The notes under the pieces are model-generated. The model did no database searches, was not told where the DNA came from, and worked only from the letters and a program-made list of their open reading frames with translations. Position numbers and translations under genes: made by a program. A stretch of 64,000 nucleotides of DNA, from NCBI RefSeq assembly GCF_002872075.1, contig NZ_PGGU01000005.1, forward strand, positions 62,001 through 126,000. The letters are read 5' to 3'. Below, one piece after another: positions 15,482 to 23,838 of this stretch (its first letter is position 1; each line of letters starts with the position of its first letter). The DNA is from Microbacterium aurantiacum. GTDB taxonomy: Bacteria; Actinomycetota; Actinomycetes; Actinomycetales; Microbacteriaceae.

Positions 15482-16786
15482 ATGAGTTCCGGAGGACCGT
15501 CCCAGCCGCAGCAGCCCTCGCCGTACACGCCGCCGCCCGCGCAGTCGTCGCCGACGGCGTCGCAGTACTCGGCGCAGCAGTACGCGCAATCTCCCTACAT
15601 TCCGCCGCAGTTCTCGCAGCAGCCGGCCTTCGGCTCGGCGCTCGCGCAGCCCACGCACTACTCACCCCCCGCGCCTGTGGCACCGTCGCCGGCGCCCTCG
15701 CTGCCCAGCCTGCCGGTCCCCGCGAAGAAGGGGCGCACCGTCTCGATCTGGCTCTTCGGCGCGCTCGGCTTCCTGTTGATCGCGTTGATCGGTTACTTCG
15801 TCTGGGCCCTGGGCGTGCTCGCTTCCGGCATCGGGATGGTGCTCGCGCTCATTCCCCTCATCATCGTCCTGCTCGGGGTACGGCTGATCGACCGCTGGGA
15901 GCCGGAGCCGAAGCGCGTCCTGTTCTTCGCCGTCGCCTGGGGAGCGATCGCCGCGATCGGTCTCACCCTGCTGCTCGACATCGCGATCACACTGCTCTTC
16001 GGCCTTCGCACCGAGGCGGTGGCCGCCATCGTCCAGGCTCCGATCGTCGAGGAGTTCTGGAAGGGCCTGGGCGTCTTCCTCATCTATCTCACGGCGCGCC
16101 GCGCCTTCGATGGTCCGGTCGACGGGGTCGTCTACGGTGCGCTCGTCGGGGCCGGCTTCGCTTTCACCGAGAACATCCAGTACTTCGCGATCAGCCTCAT
16201 CGAGGGCGGCGGCGAGCAGCTCACGATCACGTTCGTGCTGCGGGGACTGATGTCGCCGTTCGCCCACGCGATGTTCACGGCGCTCACCGGCTTCGCGATC
16301 GGTCTCGCCGCGCGGCGGCATGCCTCGGCAGGTGCCGCGCTCGGGATCGGCCTGCTCGGGATGCTCGGTGCCATCCTGCTGCACGCCTTCTGGAACGGCT
16401 CGAGTTTCGTTGCGGACTTCTACGTTCTGTACTTCACCCTGCAGGTGCCGCTGTTCGTCGGCTTCATCCTCGCGATCATCGCGCTGCGCCGGGAGGAATC
16501 CCGGCTCACACGACTGCGGCTCGGCGACTACGCCGCCGCCGGATGGTTCACGCCGGAAGAGGTGACGATGCTCGCCACTCCCGCCGGTCGAAAGACCGGG
16601 CTGCGGTGGGCCGCTTCGTTGCGGGGGGATCGTCGCCCGTTGATGCGTGAGTTCATCAGGGATGCGACGGCCCTCGCCGCCGTCCGCCAGCGCGCGATCA
16701 GCGGACGCGATCCTCTCGTCGCCGACGACGAGAGGGCGCTGCTCATCCGCACCAGGGCGACGAGGGCGGCGCTGCTGGCCTACTGA
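15482..16786 (+). CDS. PrsW-family intramembrane metalloprotease
   Basis: A 434-residue membrane protein. The first ~75 residues are a low-complexity Pro/Gln/Ser/Tyr-rich tail. After it come about eight helices with the PrsW motifs: EEFWKG near residue 190, DGVVYG near 215, FAFTENIQYF near 228, a His in the HAMF segment near 262 and HAFWNGS near 302. PrsW relatives cleave membrane substrates such as anti-sigma factors (established for Bacillus subtilis PrsW). No anti-sigma factor is encoded nearby, so the substrate is unknown. A soluble, charged C-terminal tail of ~90 residues is extra relative to short family members. Confidence 0.85.
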   Translation: MSSGGPSQPQQPSPYTPPPAQSSPTASQYSAQQYAQSPYIPPQFSQQPAFGSALAQPTHYSPPAPVAPSPAPSLPSLPVPAKKGRTVSIWLFGALGFLLIALIGYFVWALGVLASGIGMVLALIPLIIVLLGVRLIDRWEPEPKRVLFFAVAWGAIAAIGLTLLLDIAITLLFGLRTEAVAAIVQAPIVEEFWKGLGVFLIYLTARRAFDGPVDGVVYGALVGAGFAFTENIQYFAISLIEGGGEQLTITFVLRGLMSPFAHAMFTALTGFAIGLAARRHASAGAALGIGLLGMLGAILLHAFWNGSSFVADFYVLYFTLQVPLFVGFILAIIALRREESRLTRLRLGDYAAAGWFTPEEVTMLATPAGRKTGLRWAASLRGDRRPLMREFIRDATALAAVRQRAISGRDPLVADDERALLIRTRATRAALLAY

Positions 16787-16824
16787 CCCAGCCGGGACCG
16801 GCTCGAGAAGCCTCCTGGAGCAAG

Positions 16825-16875
16825 ACTCAGCGCCCGGTGCTGCGGCGATGCCTGCATGACGCCCGGGCGCTGAGT
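16825..16875. terminator. Bidirectional hairpin between convergent genes
   Basis: ACTCAGCGCCCGG (16825-16837) pairs perfectly with CCGGGCGCTGAGT (16863-16875) around a 25-nt loop. It sits between the prsW-like gene and the convergent Cache-domain gene and could end both transcripts. Confidence 0.65.
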
Positions 16876-16937
16876 TGATCTGTAAACAGGGTGCACCCGC
16901 CTGCCCCGGGTGTCAAGTGAGTTCTGGAACTCGTCGG

Positions 16938-17645
16938 TCAGCTCATCTCGACGATGACGTCGAGCGCGACGCCTGCGCACGCGACGCGGGGGAGCCCTTC
17001 GAGACGGCTGCCGCGTATCGAGTCGCCGGTGGCGCACCTCGGATCGGTGGAGACCACCACCCGTCCGACACCGTTCGTCAGAGTCACCTCGTGCCCGAGC
17101 GCGGCGAATCTCGGTGTGAGGTCGCGCTCGACCGCGGAGACGAGCAGATCGAGACCGGCGACCCCGATTCTCGCCCCGTCGACCTCCGCCGGGGCGGCGA
17201 TGGTGATCGTGTATTCGTCGCTGCAGAGGTAGTCGACGTACGGGCCCGCGACGTGCGGGTCGCCGGTCGACATCGGCACCCGATACCACTCGAGGGCGCT
17301 GTAGTCGATGTTCTCCTTGTTGACCGACTGCGATGCGAGGACGAGTTGCCTGCGCTCCGCGCCTTGCCACCATGCGAGATGGCTGCGCGCGTCCGAGAGG
17401 AGGTCGATCGCCGCGATGAACCCTGCGCCGTACACCGGGACGCCGGGGAGAGCGAGCGTCTCCAGGGCGTACGGCCGCACCAGCGCATCGACCTTGGCCC
17501 TGGTGAGAGGACCGCTGCGCTCGGCGGCCGCGAGCTGCTCGGCGAGGGGCGTGACCCAGCTCAGCAGTGAGCGGATCGGCGAGGAGAAGTACTCCCGCAC
17601 GATCGTGGCCGCGGCGTCGATCGCGGTGGGGGTCTTCGTACTCAT
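16938..17645 (-). CDS. Cytoplasmic Cache-domain protein
   Basis: A 235-residue protein resembling a single Cache/PDC sensor domain: WYRVPMSTGDPHVAGPYVD near residues 115-134, then CSDEYTITIAAP and GVAGLDLLV near 160-168. Cache domains usually sit outside the membrane in receptors, but here there is no signal peptide, membrane helix or output domain, so it seems to be a free cytosolic ligand-binding module. ATG 17645 is chosen because AGGAGG lies 5 nt before it; GTG 17648 would be too close. It follows a GntR regulator on the same strand and faces a PotABCD-type transporter, so it may sense the transported compound or a catabolic product. Confidence 0.7.
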   Translation of the reverse strand: MSTKTPTAIDAAATIVREYFSSPIRSLLSWVTPLAEQLAAAERSGPLTRAKVDALVRPYALETLALPGVPVYGAGFIAAIDLLSDARSHLAWWQGAERRQLVLASQSVNKENIDYSALEWYRVPMSTGDPHVAGPYVDYLCSDEYTITIAAPAEVDGARIGVAGLDLLVSAVERDLTPRFAALGHEVTLTNGVGRVVVSTDPRCATGDSIRGSRLEGLPRVACAGVALDVIVEMS

Positions 17646-17682
17646 CACGTCCTCCTGTGCACGTCGATGGTGGGTTCGTCGT

Positions 17683-18462
17683 TCAGCTGATCTTCGTCTG
17701 CAGCTCGATGAGCGCGTCGATCGTCTCGGTCACCATGAGCTCCGTCCGTCTGCCTGCAGCTTCCGCGTCGGCATCTTCGACGGCATCGATGACCGCGGCG
17801 AGATGAGTCGCTTGGCGGCGATGATCCTCGACCTCGTGCGCGACGAGGCGCAGGTAGGGGGAGAGCTCTGCCTGCAGCTTCATCTGCTCTCGGGTCAATC
17901 GTGCGGACTGGCTCAGTGCGACGAGTTCGATCTGCACGTCATCGAGCAGTCGGCGCTGCTGTTCCTGGTCCAGCTCGGTGAGGCGCTCCATCCGCCGCCG
18001 CACCTGCTGAGTCTCGGAGGCGTCGGCGCGCCGGGCCGCGAGGCGCACGCAGGCGCCGGTGATCGCCGCGTAGTGCGCGCCGAGGTCGCGCAGGGCGAGA
18101 CGGGAGGAGGTGCGCACCGCTTCTCGCGCGAAGGAGAGCGGGTCGGCGTGCTCGGCGACGAAGCTTCCACCGTTGCGTCCGCGCTTGGTGATGACCAGTC
18201 CACGGCCCCGCATGGCGAGCAGCGCCTCACGGACGGTGACCGGGGCGACGCCCAGGCTCCTGGACAGGTCTGATTCCGAGGGAAGCCGTTCCCCGGCACG
18301 CAGATGACCGCGGGTGATCGCATCGACCAGACGGCGCTCGACCAGCTCGGCGCGCCCCTCGTCGCCGATCGGCTGGAACAGTGCACCCTGCAGGCGGTGC
18401 GGGGTGGCGTCATGGCGTGCCTCGGAATCCGGTGCCGTGAGCGGCGTCGACAACGATTCCAT
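17683..18462 (-). CDS. GntR/FadR-family transcriptional regulator
   Basis: A 259-residue regulator. The N-terminal GntR winged helix is clear (LVERRLVDAITRGHLRAGER...LPSESDLSRSLGVAPVTVREAL...LVITKRGRNGGSFV) and is followed by an all-helical FCD-type ligand domain. ATG 18462 has GGTGGAG about 8 nt upstream; a GTG at 18477 is in frame but its purine run abuts the codon. It is divergent from the PotABCD-type operon, with the AT-rich interval 18463-18577 between them, so it most likely controls the transporter and the Cache gene behind it. Confidence 0.88.
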   Translation of the reverse strand: MESLSTPLTAPDSEARHDATPHRLQGALFQPIGDEGRAELVERRLVDAITRGHLRAGERLPSESDLSRSLGVAPVTVREALLAMRGRGLVITKRGRNGGSFVAEHADPLSFAREAVRTSSRLALRDLGAHYAAITGACVRLAARRADASETQQVRRRMERLTELDQEQQRRLLDDVQIELVALSQSARLTREQMKLQAELSPYLRLVAHEVEDHRRQATHLAAVIDAVEDADAEAAGRRTELMVTETIDALIELQTKIS

Positions 18463-18506
18463 TCTGCGATTCTCCACCTTCCTCGGTGAACGGCGAAAAC
18501 TTCCAC

Positions 18507-18535
18507 TTGAAATATTACCTCTGGGTTTATATGTT
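18507..18535 (+). promoter_or_regulatory. Promoter of the ABC transporter operon
   Basis: TTGAAA (18507-18512) and TATGTT (18530-18535) are 17 bp apart, a good sigma70-type pair inside an unusually AT-rich stretch (18500-18541). The start codon is 43 nt beyond the -10. The same stretch probably holds the GntR operator, but I cannot define its half sites. Confidence 0.6.
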
Positions 18536-18577
18536 TATCTCATCTTCCCCGTTCGACGATGACCAGAGGAGAGCGAG

Positions 18578-19645
18578 ATGATCGCTACGGCACAAGAGAC
18601 CACGGCAGCACTCGCCGCGGCTGCACCGGGAACGGTGACGCTGAGCGGCGTCACCAAATCCTTCGGCGAGGTCACCGCCGTCAAGGATCTCGACCTCCAG
18701 GTGGCCTCCGGCGAGTTCCTCTCGATGCTCGGCCCCTCCGGCTCGGGAAAGACCACGGTGCTGCGGATGATCGCCGGCTTCGAGGACGCGACGAGCGGCA
18801 GCATCCGCCTGTCCGGTGCCGATGTCACGAAGACGCCGCCGCACGCGCGCCAGGTGAACACCGTGTTCCAGGACTACGCGCTCTTCCCGCACCTGACGAT
18901 CGCCGAGAACGTCGGCTACGGACTGCGTGTCCGGGGTGAGGCCAGGCGGGAGCGGGCCGGACGAGTGCAGGAGTCTCTCGCGCAGGTGCGGCTCGATCAT
19001 GTCGCGAGCCGCCTGCCCCACCAGCTGTCCGGAGGGCAGCGTCAGCGCATCGCCCTGGCACGTGCGCTCATCCTGCGCCCCCAGGTGCTCCTGCTCGACG
19101 AGCCGTTGGGCGCCCTCGACAAGCAGCTGCGCGAGCAGATGCAGATCGAGCTGAAGCAGATCCAGCGCGAAGTGGGAATCACGTTCATCTTCGTCACGCA
19201 CGACCAGGAGGAGGCGCTCACCCTGAGCGATCGGGTCGCCGTGTTCAACAACGGTCGGATCGAGCAGATCGGCACGGCTCAAGAAGTGTACGAGTGCCCC
19301 CGGACCGAGTTCGTCGCGCGCTTCCTGGGCCTCTCCAACCTCATCAGCGATGATCTCGCCGAAGAGCTCACCGGCGACCGCCGGACGATGAGCATCCGCC
19401 CCGAGCGTGTGCGTCTCACCTCACCTGACGAACCGCTCGACGACGGCGATGTCTCTCTGACCGGCACGATCCGCGAGGTCGTGTACACCGGCCCGGCGAC
19501 CCGCTATCTGGTGACCGCCGATGCCGGAGTCGACATCATCGCCGAGCAGCCCAACGCGTACCACCCGATCTCCGGAGCCGTCTTCGGCCGAGGAGACCAT
19601 GTCCGTGCCGCATGGACCCCGGAGCACGCGGCACGGCTTCCCTGA
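18578..19645 (+). CDS. potA: ABC importer ATP-binding subunit, PotA-like
   Basis: A 355-residue ATPase that powers an importer. Motifs: Walker A GPSGSGKTT near residue 52, Q-loop VFQDYALFPH near 95, signature LSGGQRQRIALARAL near 149, Walker B LLLDEPLGALD near 172 and the switch His in FVTHDQEEA near 206. The C-terminal ~100 residues form the TOBE regulatory domain typical of the spermidine/putrescine (PotA) and iron groups. GAGGAGA precedes ATG 18578. It is the first gene of a four-gene operon. Substrate assignment rests on overall PotABCD similarity; related systems carry other small cations or amino acids. Confidence 0.88.
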   Translation: MIATAQETTAALAAAAPGTVTLSGVTKSFGEVTAVKDLDLQVASGEFLSMLGPSGSGKTTVLRMIAGFEDATSGSIRLSGADVTKTPPHARQVNTVFQDYALFPHLTIAENVGYGLRVRGEARRERAGRVQESLAQVRLDHVASRLPHQLSGGQRQRIALARALILRPQVLLLDEPLGALDKQLREQMQIELKQIQREVGITFIFVTHDQEEALTLSDRVAVFNNGRIEQIGTAQEVYECPRTEFVARFLGLSNLISDDLAEELTGDRRTMSIRPERVRLTSPDEPLDDGDVSLTGTIREVVYTGPATRYLVTADAGVDIIAEQPNAYHPISGAVFGRGDHVRAAWTPEHAARLP

Positions 19646-19690
19646 ACATCCAAACCCCACCCTGCACCACCGATCACAAAGGAGCGATCA

Positions 19691-20884
19691 ATGCGCAACA
19701 AGATCCTGGCGACCACCGCAATGGCAGCCGTCGCCGTCCTCGCCCTCTCCGCCTGCTCCGGCAGCGGGGAAGAAGCGCCGGCCGAGGGCGGCGGTGAACT
19801 TCAGATCGAGGTTCCCGACGTCCCGATGCTCGACAAGCTCGGCGACAACGAAGACGAAGTCAACATCATCGCCTGGAGCGGTTTCGTCGAGGCCGACTGG
19901 AGCGACCGGTTCACCGCGGACACCGGATGCACGGTCAACCGCCGCGTCGCCGGCACCAGCGACGAGATGGTCCAGCTCATGCGCACCGGGGACTACGACC
20001 TCGTGTCCGCCTCCGGTGACGCCAGCCTGCGCCTGATCGCCGGCGGTGACGTCCAGCCGCTCAACCTCGACCTGATCCCGAGCTTCGGCGACGACATCGT
20101 CGCCGGGATGAAGGGCCAGATCTACGACACGATCAACGGCAAGTCCTACGGCATCCCGATCGGCCGCGGCGCCAACATCCTGCAGTACAACAGTGAGGTC
20201 GTCACCGAGGAGCCCACGAGCTGGGACATCGCCTGGGAGAAGGACAGCCCGTACGCGGGCCAGGTCATCGCCTACGACGCGCCGATCTACATCGCCGATG
20301 CCGCGGTGTACCTGATGGCACACGAACCCGACCTCGGCATCGAGAACCCGTACGCCCTCGACGAGAAGCAGCTCGCCGCGGCCGTCGATCTGCTCAAGCA
20401 GCAGAACGAGATCGTCTCGGAGTACTGGTCGGACCCGGCTGCGCAGATCACCTCGTTCGCCGGCGGCACCACCGTGCTCGGCACCTCATGGGAGGTGCTG
20501 CGCAAGCTCACCGAAGACGACAAGTTCAAGAGCGTGCTGCCGGAGGAAGGCTCGACCGGCTGGTCGGATGCCTGGATGCTGGCGGCTGAGGCGAAGAACC
20601 CGAACTGCGCCTACGCCTGGATGGACTACGCCTCGACCCCCGAGGTCAACGGCGCCATCGCGATGAACTTCGGCATGGCCCCGGCCAACGCCGCGTTCTG
20701 CGAGACGAGCGACGAGGCCAAGGCGCACTGCGAGTACTACAACGCCACCAACGAGGAGTACTTCGAGAAGGTGTGGTTCTGGACCACCCCGATCGAGCAG
20801 TGCATCGACGGTCGTACGGCCGAAGAGGCGACCTGCACGAACTTCCAGCAGTGGACGGACGCCTGGCTCTCGGTCAAGGGCTGA
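19691..20884 (+). CDS. potD: Extracellular solute-binding lipoprotein, PotD-like
   Basis: A 397-residue periplasmic-type binding protein. The N-terminus is a lipoprotein signal: basic start, hydrophobic core and lipobox LSAC with Cys ~22, so it is anchored on the outer face of the membrane. The mature part has the ABC solute-binding fold of the PotD/PotF group (NIIAWSGFVEADW near 57, DLVSASGDASL near 101). A GGAG-containing site precedes ATG 19691. It is followed by a long hairpin and then the two permease genes. Polyamine as ligand is inference; a spermidine or putrescine analogue is plausible. Confidence 0.86.
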   Translation: MRNKILATTAMAAVAVLALSACSGSGEEAPAEGGGELQIEVPDVPMLDKLGDNEDEVNIIAWSGFVEADWSDRFTADTGCTVNRRVAGTSDEMVQLMRTGDYDLVSASGDASLRLIAGGDVQPLNLDLIPSFGDDIVAGMKGQIYDTINGKSYGIPIGRGANILQYNSEVVTEEPTSWDIAWEKDSPYAGQVIAYDAPIYIADAAVYLMAHEPDLGIENPYALDEKQLAAAVDLLKQQNEIVSEYWSDPAAQITSFAGGTTVLGTSWEVLRKLTEDDKFKSVLPEEGSTGWSDAWMLAAEAKNPNCAYAWMDYASTPEVNGAIAMNFGMAPANAAFCETSDEAKAHCEYYNATNEEYFEKVWFWTTPIEQCIDGRTAEEATCTNFQQWTDAWLSVKG

Positions 20885-20902
20885 GCGACCACGACCGCAC
20901 AC

Positions 20903-20938
20903 GTTCCCTGGGCGGGGCCTCGGCTCCGCCCAGGGAAC
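20903..20938 (+). other. Intra-operon RNA hairpin after potD
   Basis: TTCCCTGGGCGG (20904-20915) pairs perfectly with CCGCCCAGGGAA (20926-20937). The G-C pair 20903/20938 and inner pairs extend it down to a 4-nt loop at 20919-20922. It lies between the binding-protein gene and the permease genes, where such hairpins commonly protect the abundant upstream message or attenuate the permeases. Confidence 0.7.
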
Positions 20939-20968
20939 CGGACCATTCACAATGACGACGGGATCCAC

Positions 20969-21796
20969 ATGAAGCGCCGCACACGCCTCGCCGGCCTGCT
21001 GGCCCTCCCGATGGCCTGGCTCATCGGGGTCTACATCTTCTCGCTGGTGATGCTTCTGGTGACCGCCTTCTGGGTGACCGATCCGTTCACCTCGAAGGTT
21101 AAGCCCGGTTTCACCCTCCGCAACTTCGAACAGCTCTTCATCAACCCGGCGTATCTCTCGACATCCCTGCGCACGCTCGGCATCGCCCTCGCAGTGACGC
21201 TACTGTCGATCCTCGTCTCAGTGCCGCTCGGCATCTTCATGGCCAAAGTGGCCGCACCGTGGCTGCGGGCGCTGCTGGCGGTGTCGATCACGCTGCCGCT
21301 GTGGGCGGGGTACCTCGTGAAGGTCCTGGCGATGCGCATCACGTTCACGAAGGAGGGCTTCTTCAACTGGATGCTGGCCCCGTTCGGAATCGAGGGTCCC
21401 GGGTTCACGCTGGTGACGGTCGTGCTCACGCTGACGTATCTGTGGCTTCCCTATATGGCCGTCCCGGTGTACACCGCGATCCGCCAGTTGCCGCCGAATC
21501 TGTTCGACGCCTCCGCCGACCTCGGCGCGGGCTCATGGCGAACCATCACGTCGGTCGTGCTGCCGCTGATCAAGCCCGCGATCATCGCCGGCTCCGTCTT
21601 CACTTTCTCGCTCAGCCTCGGCGACTATCTGGTGGCACGCTTCGTCGGCGGCGACACCCAGATGATCGGCAGCGTCATCGCATCGAACATCAACCTGAAT
21701 CCACCGCTCGCGGCGGCGTACTCGCTCGTCCCGATCGCGTTCGTCGTCATCTACCTGGTGAGCGTTCAGCGCACCGGCGCCCTCGAAAGGATGTGA
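20969..21796 (+). CDS. potB: ABC importer permease, PotB-like
   Basis: A 275-residue inner-membrane permease with about six helices. The cytoplasmic EAA-type loop that contacts the ATPase reads LFDASADLGAGSWRTITSVVLPLIKP near residues 178-203. The gene follows potD after an 84-nt gap containing a strong hairpin and is separated by only 7 nt from the second permease gene. The pair forms the heterodimeric channel of the importer. No unusual residues were noticed. Confidence 0.88.
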   Translation: MKRRTRLAGLLALPMAWLIGVYIFSLVMLLVTAFWVTDPFTSKVKPGFTLRNFEQLFINPAYLSTSLRTLGIALAVTLLSILVSVPLGIFMAKVAAPWLRALLAVSITLPLWAGYLVKVLAMRITFTKEGFFNWMLAPFGIEGPGFTLVTVVLTLTYLWLPYMAVPVYTAIRQLPPNLFDASADLGAGSWRTITSVVLPLIKPAIIAGSVFTFSLSLGDYLVARFVGGDTQMIGSVIASNINLNPPLAAAYSLVPIAFVVIYLVSVQRTGALERM

Positions 21797-21803
21797 GCGG
21801 TTC

Positions 21804-22616
21804 ATGCTGAGACTGTCCCGCACCTCCCAGGTGATCCTCGGCCTCCTCGTCGCCGTGATCCTCGCGTTCATGTACATCCCCCTGGGGCTGGTCGTCCTCA
21901 ACTCCTTCAACGCGGCACGGATCGTCAGCTGGCCCGTCGCCGGCTTCTCCCTGGAGTGGTGGGGGAAGGCGTTCGCGAGCGAACCCGTTCGCGCCGCGCT
22001 GCTCAACTCGGTGCTGGTTGCGAGCGGTGCCACAGTGATCGCCGTGATCCTCGGCACGCTGGTCGCGTTCGCGCTGCAGCGGCACTCGTTCTTCGGACAG
22101 CGCGCGGTCAACCTCCTGGTGGTGCTGCCCATCGCCCTTCCTGGCATCGTCACCGGCGTCGCCCTGAACAACACGTACAACCGTATGCTCGAGCCGATCG
22201 GCATCCAGGTCGGCTTCTACGGGATGATCATCGCCCACGGCACCTTCTGCATCGTGATGGTGTTCAACAACGTGCTCGCACGGCTGCGCCGGCTGAATCC
22301 GAGTATCGAGGAGGCCTCCCAGGACCTCGGCGCGACACCGTGGCAGACGTTCCGGATGGTGACCTTCCCGCAGTTCCGCAGCGCGCTGATCGCGGGGGCG
22401 ATCCTCGCCTTCGCGCTCAGCTTCGACGAGGTGTACGTGACGATCTTCACGGCCCCGCCGGGAGTCGATACGTTACCGCTGTGGATCATGAACCAGATGG
22501 CGCGCCCGAACGAGGCGAACACCGTCAACGTCGTGGCGACCATCGTGATCCTCGCCTCCTTCGTCCCGGTGTGGGTGTCCCAGCGCCTCGGGCGGGACAT
22601 CACGGACCGCGGATGA
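21804..22616 (+). CDS. potC: ABC importer permease, PotC-like
   Basis: A 270-residue permease with about six helices and a cytoplasmic EAA loop, SIEEASQDLGATPWQTFRMV, near residues 170-189. It is the last gene of the operon. The N-terminal segment AFMYIPLGLVVLNSFN is typical of PotC. A ribosome-binding site is weak (GAGCGG), consistent with coupling to potB 7 nt upstream. The 86-nt gap to the FKBP gene has no obvious terminator. Confidence 0.88.
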   Translation: MLRLSRTSQVILGLLVAVILAFMYIPLGLVVLNSFNAARIVSWPVAGFSLEWWGKAFASEPVRAALLNSVLVASGATVIAVILGTLVAFALQRHSFFGQRAVNLLVVLPIALPGIVTGVALNNTYNRMLEPIGIQVGFYGMIIAHGTFCIVMVFNNVLARLRRLNPSIEEASQDLGATPWQTFRMVTFPQFRSALIAGAILAFALSFDEVYVTIFTAPPGVDTLPLWIMNQMARPNEANTVNVVATIVILASFVPVWVSQRLGRDITDRG

Positions 22617-22702
22617 TGCGTCGGTGGAGGCCCGCCTGGGCGTTCGCGCTCAGCGGATCATCTGCGTTGACCCCGGGGGAGCGCCTCGGGTTGGATGGAG
22701 TC

Positions 22703-23071
22703 ATGACTGATCGCACAAAGCCCGAGTTCGACGCTCCCACCGGCCCCGCACCCACGGAACTGGTGGTCCGGGACCTCATCGAAGGCGACGGCGCCGAGGC
22801 GAAGCCCGGCGACACCGTGACCGTCCACTATGCGGGTGTCGAGTTCGACTCCGGCGAAGAGTTCGACTCCTCCTGGGGACGCGGCGAGACCATCCAGTTC
22901 CCGCTGCGCGGACTGATCCAGGGCTGGCAGGACGGCATCCCCGGCATGAAGGTCGGCGGTCGCCGTGAGCTGGTCATCCCGCCGCAGCTCGCGTACGGCC
23001 CCGCCGGTGGTGGCCACTTCCTCTCCGGCAAGACGCTGATCTTCATCATCGATCTCGTCGCCGTCGGCTGA
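22703..23071 (+). CDS. FKBP-type peptidyl-prolyl cis-trans isomerase
   Basis: A 122-residue single-domain FKBP that speeds proline isomerisation during protein folding. Motifs: VTVHYAGVEFDSG near residues 37-49, IQGWQDGIPGMKVGGRREL near 74-93, then PPQLAYG and LIFIIDLV at the C-terminus. There is no signal peptide, so it is cytoplasmic. GGATGGAG stands just before ATG 22703, which discounts longer readings that run back through potC. A 16-bp perfect hairpin follows. Independent of the transporter operon as far as function goes. Confidence 0.92.
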   Translation: MTDRTKPEFDAPTGPAPTELVVRDLIEGDGAEAKPGDTVTVHYAGVEFDSGEEFDSSWGRGETIQFPLRGLIQGWQDGIPGMKVGGRRELVIPPQLAYGPAGGGHFLSGKTLIFIIDLVAVG

Positions 23072-23082
23072 TCGCACATCTC

Positions 23083-23118
23083 GAGAGACGCCCCGATCCG
23101 ATGATCGGGGCGTCTCTC
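23083..23118 (+). terminator. Terminator after the FKBP gene
   Basis: A perfect 16-bp stem (23083-23098 with 23103-23118) closed by a CGAT loop, 12 nt after the stop codon. Confidence 0.85.
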
Positions 23119-23152
23119 TGCATCCGGAACGAATTCCACCTTCATCGGAATA

Positions 23153-23166
23153 CATTCACGTGAATG
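23153..23166. promoter_or_regulatory. Palindrome CATTCACGTGAATG upstream of yceI
   Basis: A perfect 14-bp palindrome, 72 nt before the YceI start. With its left flank it reads TACATTCACGTGAAT, one base different from the site at 31991-32005 before the monooxygenase gene. The form is that of a MarR-type operator. Confidence 0.6.
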
Positions 23167-23237
23167 CGAGTTGTCTTCTCTGATGCCGCAGAAGCGGCCC
23201 CTGCCGCAGCAGCGGTCCACGTCCCAGAGGAGCAACC

Positions 23238-23792
23238 ATGACCAGCATCGACATCCCCGGCTACCGTCCAGGCACCTGGGTCCTCGACCCCGCGCACAGC
23301 GAGGTCACCTTCAGCGTCCGCCACATGATGATCTCCAAGGTGCGCGGCACCTTCGGCATCAAGAACGCGACCCTGGTGGCGCCGGAGAACCCGCTCGAGG
23401 CGAGAGTCGAGGCGAGCGTCGACGTCACGTCCATCGACACGAAGGACGAGGGACGCGACACGCACCTGCGCTCCGCGGACTTCTTCGACACCGAGAACTT
23501 CCCCACCATGGAGTTCGTGTCCACCGGCGCCCGCGTCGAGGGCGGCGACTTCTTCGTCGACGGCGACCTCTCGATCCGCGGCATCACGAAGCCCGTGAGC
23601 TTCGAGTTCGATTTCGGCGGCTTCGGGTCCGACCCGTGGGGCAATTACAAGGCCGGTGCCTCGGCGGTGACCACGATCAACCGTGAGGACTTCGGTCTGA
23701 CCTGGAACGCCGCGCTGGAGACCGGCGGAGTCCTCGTCGGCAAGGAGATCACGATCAACCTCGACCTGCAGGGCGCGCTCGAGCAGAGCTGA
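23238..23792 (+). CDS. YceI-family lipocalin-like protein
   Basis: A 184-residue member of the YceI family, whose eight-stranded barrel binds isoprenoid or other lipids. Conserved segments: WVLDPAHSEVTFSVRHMM near residues 13-30, RDTHLRSADFFD near 74, LSIRGITKPVSFEF near 112 and the C-terminal VGKEITINLDLQG. There is no signal peptide, so it is probably cytosolic here. A good site (GAGGAGCAACC) precedes ATG 23238. The upstream palindrome shared with the monooxygenase operon suggests common control. Confidence 0.9.
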   Translation: MTSIDIPGYRPGTWVLDPAHSEVTFSVRHMMISKVRGTFGIKNATLVAPENPLEARVEASVDVTSIDTKDEGRDTHLRSADFFDTENFPTMEFVSTGARVEGGDFFVDGDLSIRGITKPVSFEFDFGGFGSDPWGNYKAGASAVTTINREDFGLTWNAALETGGVLVGKEITINLDLQGALEQS

Positions 23793-23805
23793 CGGCCTCG
23801 GTCGA

Positions 23806-23838
23806 CTGAACCCCGGGTCCTCAGGGCTCGGGGTTCAG
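23806..23838. terminator. Hairpin between convergent yceI and MFS genes
   Basis: CTGAACCCCG (23806-23815) pairs with CGGGGTTCAG (23829-23838). The right arm lies inside the last codons of the MFS gene, so one structure can serve both directions. Confidence 0.65.
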
